Assembly (NCBI RefSeq): GCF_030272615.1
Contig: NC_081407.1
Coordinates: forward strand, 143,530,897 to 143,594,896
Source: Cryptomeria japonica
Lineage: Eukaryota > Streptophyta > Pinopsida > Cupressales > Cupressaceae
Direction: 5' to 3'
DNA length: 64,000 bases
The position numbers were made by a program, and so were the translations under genes. The number at the start of each line of letters is the position of its first letter. Position 1 is the first letter of the stretch. The notes under the pieces were generated by a model. It was not told the origin of the DNA. It ran no database searches and saw only the letters and a program-made list of their open reading frames with translations. Below are positions 56,895 to 64,000 of the stretch, in pieces.

Positions 56895-58021
56895 CTGAAT
56901 GCAAATATAAGTACATGTCTTATGGCTAAATTTGATGATAGTTGGATATGGCATAGGAGACTCTGCCATGTAAACTTTGATAACATTGTGAAGGCTAGTA
57001 AGATCAAGGTAGTTAGAGGGTTTTCGGTGCTAAGCAATCCGGATAATACCTTGTGCAGAGAGTGTCAATTGGGAAAATGTCTTCCTCAACCTTTAAAGGT
57101 AAATCTTTCACTGCTAACAATTTGCTTGATCTTGTGCATACTGATTTGTGTGGTCCTATGAAAACTAGGAGTGTGCAGGGTGATAGGTACTTCATGATTC
57201 TCACTGATGACTGCTCAAGAATGATGTGGGTCACATTCTTGAAAGATAAGTCTGAAGCTTTTGTAAAGTTCAAAGCTTTTAGAGCATTAGTGGAGAAGGA
57301 AAGTGGTAAAAGGATCAAGTTCTTGAGAACTGATCAAGGAGGGGAATTCACTTCTGGTGAATTCAACAAGTACTGTGAAGAACATGGCATCAAGAGACAA
57401 GTGTCTGCCCCCCGGACTCCACAGTAGAATGGCCTAGCAAAGAGGAATAACCAGACTATGGTTGAAGTAGCTAGAACTATGTTGATTCAAGGAAAGGTAG
57501 CCCACACCTTTTGGAGAGAAGCGGTGAGCACTGCAGTCTATACAATTAACCGGGTACTCATCAAGAAAGGTAAGGATAAAACTCCTTATGAGTATTGGAC
57601 TGGTAAGACACCTGTGGTTAGCTACTTTAGAGTGTTTGGTAGCAAATGCTACATCAAGAGGAGTAAAGACAAGAGCCAATTTGATGTGAAATGTGATGTC
57701 AGAATATTCCTAGGGTATTCCACCAAGAGCAAAGCTCTCAAGTGTTTCAATAATAGGACGCAGAGAATTATGGAAAGTATCAATATAAGAGTTGATGAAA
57801 CCTTTGAGAAAACTAAGGAAACCAGTAGTGAGCAAGAGGTAAATGAACCGGTTGCAACCTTTTGGGAACCAATTGTCAGTCAACCAAGTACCAGTAACAG
57901 TGTTCCTACACTGAGAGATGTAGATGTTGATATTGATGGAGATGAGGATGCAGAAGAAAAGCAAGAGGAATCTATCAAGACAATTCCTCGGTATGTTAAG
58001 CTGAATCATGGTCCTAAGTAG
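56895..58021 (+). pseudogene. Copia-3 integrase
   Basis: The pre-integrase zinc module is at 56922-57070 (IWHRRLCHVNF and LCRECQLGK). The frame then shifts by one at the A-run near 57073-57078. The core is open at 57053-57427: Asp in VHTDLCGP (about 57138) and RTDQGGEF (about 57330). A TAG at 57425 lies inside the conserved PQ-NG motif, and the region normally holding the Glu now reads NGLAKRNN. The expected Glu position is Lys, so the triad is lost. The C-terminal part is open at 57458-58021 (FWREAVSTAVYTINRV, YFRVFGSKCYIKR). Confidence 0.88.
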
Positions 58022-59620
58022 ATCATAGGAGATAAGGATGCAGGAATCCTTACAAGAAGAAAGGTCGAAGAAAACTCATGTATGATCTCTGAATTTGAGC
58101 CTAAATCATTCAAAGAGGCACATAAAGATGAAGACTGGATCAAGGCAATGGAAGAGGAACTTGACCAGATAGAGAAAAATGGTACATGGTCTTTGGTACC
58201 CAGACGGGAGCGTAAAAATGGCATTGGTACTAAATGGGTTTTCAGAAATAAGCTGAATGAGGATGGCACAGTGATTAGGAACAAAGCCAGATTGGTGTGC
58301 AAAGGATATGCTCAAGAAGAAGGAGAAGACTATGGAGAAACCTTTGCTCCTGTAGCCAGATTGGAAGGAGTTTGTATGCTTCTTGCATATGCAGCTTTTA
58401 AAGGTTTCAAAGTATATCAAATGGATGTAAAATCTACATTCCTAAATGGTGTACTTGAAGAGGAGGTGTATATAGAGCAACCAGATGGGTTTTCCCTATC
58501 TGAAGATAGTGACATGGTATGCAGGCTACATAAAGCCTTATATGGTCTAAAGCAGGCACCTAGAGCTTGGTATGAATGTCTACATTCCCATCTTGTGAAG
58601 ATTGGATTTGAGAGAACAAGTGAAGATAGCAATATCTACTTGAAGTCTAAAGGAGATCAGATCCTGATCTGTGAGGTATTTGTTGATGACATTATCTTTA
58701 GTGGAGATGACAAGATGAGTCATGAGTTTGCAGATGAGATGAAGAAAGAGTTTGAGATGTCACTCATAGGGGAGATTAAGTTCTTCATTAGACTGCAGAT
58801 CTAGTAGATGAAAGATGGAATATTTATCACTCAGTAAAAGTATGTCAAAGAGGTGTTGAATACCTTTGGCATGGAAGATAGAAAACCGGTTGGTACACTG
58901 ATGGTGACCAGTTGTAAACTATCCAAAGAGGATGACTCGGCATTGGTTGATGAGAAGGAATATCGATCAATGATTGGTAAGTTGCATTATGTAGTGTATA
59001 GCATACCAAATATTGCACATGCAGTTGGCATTACTGCAAGGTTCTAGAAAAGCCCAAGAGAATCCCACTTGGTTGCAGTCAAGCAGATTCTTAGGTATCT
59101 GAAGGGAACTGTTGATTATGGATTGTGGTATCCATATAGCAAGGATTTCAACTTAAAAGTATACACAGATGCTGATTGGAAAGGTAATGTAGATGACCAA
59201 AAAAGCACAACCGGTGGTGCATTCTTTCTTGGTGGTAGATTGGTCTCATGGATGAGTAAGAAGTAGAGTTGTATCTCTCAGTCTATAGTGGAAGCAGAGT
59301 ATGTTGCAGCTTTCATGAACTGTACTTAAACAATTTAGATGAAGCATGTATTAAATGCCTTCAAAGTTCCTATATTTGAACCGGTAAGTATATTTTGTGA
59401 CAATACTAGTGCAATTAATATCTCCAAGAATCCAGTTTTACATTCTAGAACCAAGAACTTTGAGCTTAAGTATCATTTCTTGAGGGAAAATGTTCAGAAC
59501 AAAGAGATTGCACTGGAACATGTTTCCAGTAAGGAGCAGTTAGCAGACATATTCACCAAGCCTCTCCCAAAGGCTACATTTATGTACTTAAGAGGTGAAC
59601 TAGGGGTGTTGCCCCTTTAG
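58022..59620 (+). pseudogene. Copia-3 reverse transcriptase and RNase H
   Basis: A single frame, open for 240 residues at 58082-58804. It has [25 protein letters not shown] (catalytic Asp present) and [13 protein letters not shown] (both catalytic Asp present). TAGs at 58802 and 58805, TAA at 58835 and TAG at 59045 interrupt it. RNase H follows with VYTDADWKGNVDDQKSTTG, then TAG at 59264, VEAEYVA, TAA at 59327, TAG at 59336 and FCDNTSAINIS. It ends with ADIFTKPLP and a terminal TAG at 59618-59620. The RT core keeps its catalytic residues; only stops separate it from function. Confidence 0.9.
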
Positions 59621-59878
59621 GAGGTAAACTAAAGGCATATGCTCCACATCAGTTAGGTATTGCATAGTCAATTTTATTTTTTTGGATTGATGTGTTGAAG
59701 GATGCTACTCCTCAAGGGGAGTAGCATAATGGAACAGGGCAACTTGTGCCTCCACTTTGGCATTGTTGTCAAAGGGGGAGAAGATGTGAAGCGGAGAAGA
59801 TATCTGCAAAAATTGGGGGAGAAGATGTGAAGCAGAGAGATATCTTTGTATATTGCCATCAATGCCAAAGGGGCAGAT
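59621..59878 (+). other. Untranslated tail of Copia-3 with purine tracts
   Basis: Purine runs near 59713 (CAAGGGGAGTAG), 59769 (CAAAGGGGGAGAAG), 59813 (TTGGGGGAGAAG) and 59866-59877 (CAAAGGGGCAGA, with one C), the last against the LTR. The phrase GAGAAGATGTGAAG occurs twice (59778 and 59819). Confidence 0.75.
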
Positions 59879-61346
59879 TGTTGGCATTATGTGAACCGGT
59901 ATGAGGACATTATGACATTATGTGTTGTCATTGATGTCAATATGATGAAGAGAAGAGAACCGGTATAACACTATGAATTGGCATTTGTGCCAAAGTGAAG
60001 CGGTGTGCTTGTTCAAGGTGAACCGGCATATGGTTATGGTAACCGACACATGGAAGCGTTGTATGACTACTGGTTGGTAGTTTCAACTTCAGGGTTTCCG
60101 ATTGAAGTGCTTCAAGCCTATGTGGCTCAACCAGTGACTTTGTGTGATGAGTCAGCATGATAACAAAGAGCAGATCATGTTGCCACGTAAGCCTTGTGTA
60201 TGTGAAGGATCTTGCTTGAAGGAGATTGTTCCTATCTACCTCGGGAATGTGTGAAGTTTGTAAATGGTGATAACATGTGATGTGTTATCAGCCGCCATGA
60301 AATCGGTGGAAAATGAATGATGGAGAATGTCTTGAGATTGGATCAAGACTGTTGCATTTAATGCAGTGTGCTCAATGTTCAGGATTGAACCGTTTGAATT
60401 CCTTAACCTAACAGGTTTAGGGTTTAGGGTTTATGCTACCGACCTATCTGTTTTCCTATAAGGTTGATGTTGTGATTCTTTCTGAGGTTGTTGGAAAAAG
60501 TTGTGTGTGTGTATCCAAGAGAAGAGATACGTGATTCTTGCTAGACTAGAGGAGAGAAGTGATACCTGCAGAGTGTAAGTGCAGAAGGTGAAGAGGAGCT
60601 TAAGTGGATCTGCATTGGCATTGAGTGTTGTTACCAGATCATTGTAATACCTATTGATCTCTAACCACTTCAATAGTTGAGAAATCTCTTAATAGGGTAG
60701 GTTTAACCGGCTTGTTGTAAATCTTTTAACAGGGTGACTCAAAACCATTGAGTTCTTGAAATCCTCTAACAAGGTAACCTTTAACAGGGTTTAACCCTTA
60801 ACCGGGTATTCTAGCCATCCCTTAACCGGGTGATACCTAACAGGATCAGTTCCTAACAGAACCTATTGTATCAATCTTTAACCGAACAAGGCTCCTAATA
60901 GAGCGGACTTCTAAAGAGTTCAAAAACAAGCTTGTGGGTATTCATCCCCATTGTGGTTTTTCCCAGTTGGGTTTCCATGTGAAAATATGTGTGTCATGTG
61001 TGATGTCTTCTTCATGTGATGCTATGTTGTTTTCTGTCAAGTGGTGAATCATGTTGATCTAGTTGCTTATATGTATATCTTTGATGGTAGATTACTTGTT
61101 CATGCATTAGGGTGAAATGGAAATGAAGTGTTAGATTGTATGAGAAGATAAGTGTTAACCGGTTTATGGTTGTCTCAGTTATTCTAGGTTTTGTCAGTTA
61201 TACTCTATTTAAGGACTGATGTTACTGTTTGTCTATCAAAGGATAGTGTCTGCAGACAAATTGGTTCAAGAGTGTGTTTTTGTCTGTACTGATTCACCCC
61301 CCTCTCAGTACCAGTTTGGTACTATTCATTCATCATTGAGTTATCA
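59879..61346 (+). repeat. 3' LTR of Copia-3
   Basis: 1,468 bp, pairs with 53999-55464, followed by the target duplication GGGAC at 61347-61351. Confidence 0.96.
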
Positions 61347-62533
61347 GGGACTAGCTGCAGTAACCAGTGTCGATGCTGAAGGCACTACCTTTCCTTTCTT
61401 TTCAAAGGGTTCTACAACTGGTGCAACCCTTTCCAAATAGGTGTCGGTTCTCTTTGCCTTAGGATCAAGGGGTGAGGCTATTAGGGTAGAAGCATACCCG
61501 TCCAACGTATCATTCATTACCTCATAGCCCATAGGCTCTACTTCTTCCTGCCTAGGCTCAACGGCCTCCATTAAGCATTCATCCACTTTGATGGTGAAGT
61601 AGATGTCTTCCTCATAATTTTTGACTAAATCACCGGATATTCTTATCCTTTGGCTCATCTTGCGTATGAACTCATCAAAGTATTTGTTCAGTGCTTCCAG
61701 ATAGCCGGTTCCAACTGCTTGTAGGCTCTCCTTGATTTGTTTTGTCACCGGTTGGTCGACGGACCACTGAATGTCACCTACTCCTGGAAAGTAGCCTTGA
61801 AAGTAAAAGAACAACCCAACCAGTAGTTGACCGAACTTGAATCTTAGTGCCTTGTCCTGTTTGATTGACTTAAGATTCAACATAAGTTGTCTTTTCATAC
61901 AAGTGCACAAACCAAACGATGCATCCTCCTTGACCATCCTGTAAGCGACATTTACCTTTGCAGCAGAGACAGAATTAATTCTATTAGCAAAGAACGTCTG
62001 TTAACCTATCACCATGCAGACATACTTGACCAGATCATCCTTGATTGAGTTGATGGTCTTACCATGTGAGTCACTCACTGAACCAGTGAGCTTGGACATT
62101 TCAATCTTGTTGGCCTTCCTTAGGGCTAGCACTTCCCCTGTATTGCAGAAATCAGTGACGACATGAATCACTTCCGGTGTGATATCATGTGTCTGCTCTA
62201 GGTACATCTTGTCACCGTGTACCCTGCTTAGAATAATACAAATGTGATCATCCAAAAATTCTTCAAGAAAGTAAACTGCATTTTGGAGTTTCTTCTTTTC
62301 CAGAATGCTGAATTCTAGTTTAATCTTCTTATCCTTTCCGCAGAATAAGCTCATCTAGGAATGGATCACAAGAGACCCTAGGTCTTCGATTTTGCAATCT
62401 ATGTAATCAGAAATCCCTTCTTCTACTATAACACCAACCGGTACTTGAGACAAGGCATTATATTTTGACTTTCATTGTATGAAGTCCATAGATCAACAGT
62501 TGCACTAGAACTATCATGAGATGCGAAAGCCAT
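61347..62533 (-). pseudogene. ORF2 of Element C, N-terminal half
   Basis: ATG at 62531-62533 (MAFASHDSSS) matches the MASSSAPEF start of Element B ORF2. The next block, ALSQVPVGVI after a frame change, matches AFSQIPKGVV. The main frame is then open at 62354-62001 and 61937-61347, with a stop near 62357. Shared motifs with Element B are LSRVHG, FKFGQLLVGLFFY (FRFGNLLVCLMLH in B), MSQRIRIS (MNKRIRLS), LMEAVEPR (WMEAVIPR) and MGYEV. The frame runs into the Copia-3 insertion and resumes in phase at 53998 once the insert and one duplication copy are disregarded. Total ORF2 length is about 3.2 kb, close to the 3.27 kb of Element B. Function unknown. Confidence 0.77.
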
Positions 62534-62962
62534 GATAAAAGAAGAATTATGAGAAATACCTTCACAAATTGAAATTTAGGGCTTCGCTTGACACTTCTTC
62601 GGTTACTGAAATACCGCTTTGCATTCTTCACTCCTTCAACAGATGATAGCTTTAGATTCTTCTCCAGATTTTTGATAAACTCTTTGAATCACGGTGTAAA
62701 TCGCTTTCCTTCACTCTTCACTTGAAAAACTTCTTTGCTCAAAAAATGATAAGTGATAAATGATTTCAAAATTCCTTTTAAACAGATTCTCCACCTACCA
62801 TAATAAATACTCCAATGTTAGGGCGTAAACCCTAATTCGCCTTTTACCCTTTCCGGTCTTCTGTCGATTGACAGGTATCTCATACTGGTTAAGGTCTTTT
62901 ACTGGTGTAACTTGGGGGTTTGAAGTATTTCACCGTTTGCTCCCCCTAAGCTTTTCTGATGC
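62534..62962 (-). other. Spacer between ORF1 and ORF2 of Element C
   Basis: No coding signal recognised. Corresponds in position to 20189-20491 of Element B. The plus strand contains runs such as TTCTTCACTCCTTCAAC with no identifiable function. Confidence 0.5.
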
Positions 62963-64000
62963 TTAGTTTGCCGGTTTCGTGATTTCCACACTAGGTGCAA
63001 AAACCGGTTCTTCTTGCAACACTACTGGTTTCTTTTTCCAGGTTTTGTTCATATCCACTTGAACAGTTTCAATATCAATCTTTCCTTCTGGAGTGACCGG
63101 TATGTCATCCGATATGTTTTTTCTTGTTATGCAAAATCTGGCAATGTGACCAAGTTTGTTGCAATGATAGCAGACCATTCCAGGTGCTCTCCAAGGTCCA
63201 TTATTCATGTTACCATTCTTCCTCCTCCATGTTGCAGCAGTGTGACCATGACAATGACAAATCAAACAGTTTGCTCTCCATCTGGTTATCGCTTTATAGC
63301 CACCGCTTCCTGACTGATGATTAAAGGCATTAAATCGGTTGTGATTCCAGTTCACAAAAGCTTCTGGATCAACTCCTTGAGTCCTCTAAGGATATCTTCA
63401 AGTGTTATTCATAATAGACCTACATTCAAATGCTCTATGCCCAAACTTGTTGCATGCATAACAATTACCGTTGAACTTATTGGATCTAGGTACATTGTTT
63501 ATAAAGTAAGGAAAATTATTGTAGGCTTTGCTCCTACACACATTGGTAGTATGTCCTTCTTTAAGACAGTTAAAGAAAACAAGTTTATACTTTTGCTTAC
63601 CTTTATCCTTTGATGCCAGTTGTTTCTTCAATGCTCTAGCATTTGTACCAGAGATCTCACCTTCCTCATGACCGGAATAACCAAGTCCATCAGTATTCTT
63701 GACAGGTTTGGAAAATTCAAGCTTTTGCTCTAGCTTAACAGTACTCTTGTTGAACTTAGCAAGTATTTCCTTTGACTTAGAGATTTTTTTGGAAATAGCA
63801 GCATTTGTTTCCATCAAGTTTGCATTCTCGGAGATGGTCATGCTCATTTCTCCTTGCATGTCTTCCTTTTCCACTTTGCTCGCATGAAGTTGAGCAGTTA
63901 GGGCACTGATCTCTTGCTTCAGGTTGGAGATTTCATGATCTTTGTCTTTTACTAGATCTTTAGCTTTCCTCCGCTTCTCAAGCTCTTGGCACAATCAAAT
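62963..64000 (-). pseudogene. ORF1 of Element C: coiled-coil, four-knuckle Gag-like protein (partial)
   Basis: The frame enters from the right window edge. Charged coiled-coil sequence runs to about 63760 (EISNLKQEISALTAQL, SKSKEILAKFNKST), followed by a GLGYSGHEEGEISGT motif matching ORF1 of A2 and B. Four knuckles follow: FFNCLKEGHTTNVC (first Cys lost), CYACNKFGHRAFEC (intact), CLICHCHGHTAATW (last Cys lost) and CYHCNKLGHIARFC (intact). A TGA at 63398 and a TAG shortly after lie between knuckles 2 and 3; the frame is otherwise continuous to 62963. Role as in Element B: probable RNA binding and packaging. Confidence 0.82.

Larger units (their letters stand above)
53999..61346 (+). mobile_element. 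Copia-3: complete but inactive Ty1/copia element inserted in Element C
   Basis: LTRs at 53999-55464 and 59879-61346 start TGTTGGCATTATG and end GAGTTATCA. The duplication GGGAC flanks them (53994-53998 and 61347-61351). The gag-pol frame is continuous apart from one frameshift near 57075 and twelve internal stops, ten TAG and two TAA. All enzyme domains are recognisable. It is the youngest layer of the nest, since it interrupts Element C, which interrupts the gypsy element. Confidence 0.96.
50409..64000 (-). mobile_element. Element C: second ORF1+ORF2 pol-less LTR element, split by Copia-3
   Basis: On the minus strand, reading from the right edge: ORF1 (64000-62963), ORF2 first half (62533-61347), then the Copia-3 insertion (61346-53999), ORF2 second half (53998-51954), a tail with purine tracts, and the 3' LTR (51601-50409). 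The 5' LTR lies beyond the window. No pol motif occurs outside the Copia-3 insert. It inserted into the gypsy element at 50408/50409; the other copy of its target duplication would lie outside the window. Relationship to Element B is seen in both proteins, while the LTRs are of a different family. Confidence 0.87.

Noticed and set aside
53999-64000. A functional partnership between Copia-3 and the ORF1/ORF2 genes around it
   Set aside because: The GGGAC duplication shows that Copia-3 simply inserted into ORF2 of Element C; the adjacency is accidental.

Overview
The window is plant nuclear DNA made almost entirely of LTR retrotransposons and their decayed remains, separated by AT-rich sequence. 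I see no intact host gene, no rRNA or tRNA gene and no CRISPR array. Indications of a plant are Ty1/copia and Ty3/gypsy polyproteins of plant type, initiator-Met tRNA primer sites (TTGGTATCAGAGC) behind the LTRs, nested insertions, and a relic of a pentatricopeptide-repeat (PPR) gene. The very low gene density suggests a large-genome seed plant, possibly a gymnosperm; that last step is a low-confidence inference.

Layout. 1-6943: Copia-1 (minus strand, LTR family A, right LTR truncated), with a family-B solo LTR (4361-5171, 5-bp duplication TTGTC) inside its protease region. 7000-18125: AT-rich DNA with a CT microsatellite, local tandem repeats, a PPR relic (about 11.0-11.66 kb), a MITE-like element (12014-12487) and a small LTR element (13076-14991). 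18126-24760: Element B, a complete LTR element (duplication TCAAT) with no pol; it encodes a coiled-coil protein with four CCHC knuckles (ORF1) and an unrecognised protein of about 1,080 codons (ORF2). 27694-32975: Element A2 (duplication CCTAC), a chimera with family-A LTRs, an ORF1 like that of Element B, and a copia pol remnant lacking most of the RT. 38559-64000: a nest. A gypsy element (38559-50408) carries Copia-2 (38803-45468, minus strand, duplication GTTAT) in its 5' LTR. Its 3' part is interrupted by Element C (50409 to beyond 64000, minus strand), a second ORF1+ORF2 element. Element C is itself split by Copia-3 (53999-61346, plus strand, duplication GGGAC).

How the parts relate. 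The copia elements carry gag, protease, integrase, RT and RNase H in that order; the gypsy carries RT and RNase H before integrase. All are broken by stops and frameshifts. Elements A2, B and C share the ORF1 module but sit between three different LTR sets, while keeping the same primer site and a similar repeated purine-rich tail. The simplest reading is a family of non-autonomous elements that use copia enzymes supplied in trans and have repeatedly exchanged LTRs. ORF2, conserved in order and length between B and C but unlike gag, pol or a recognisable env, is the most interesting unexplained object here.
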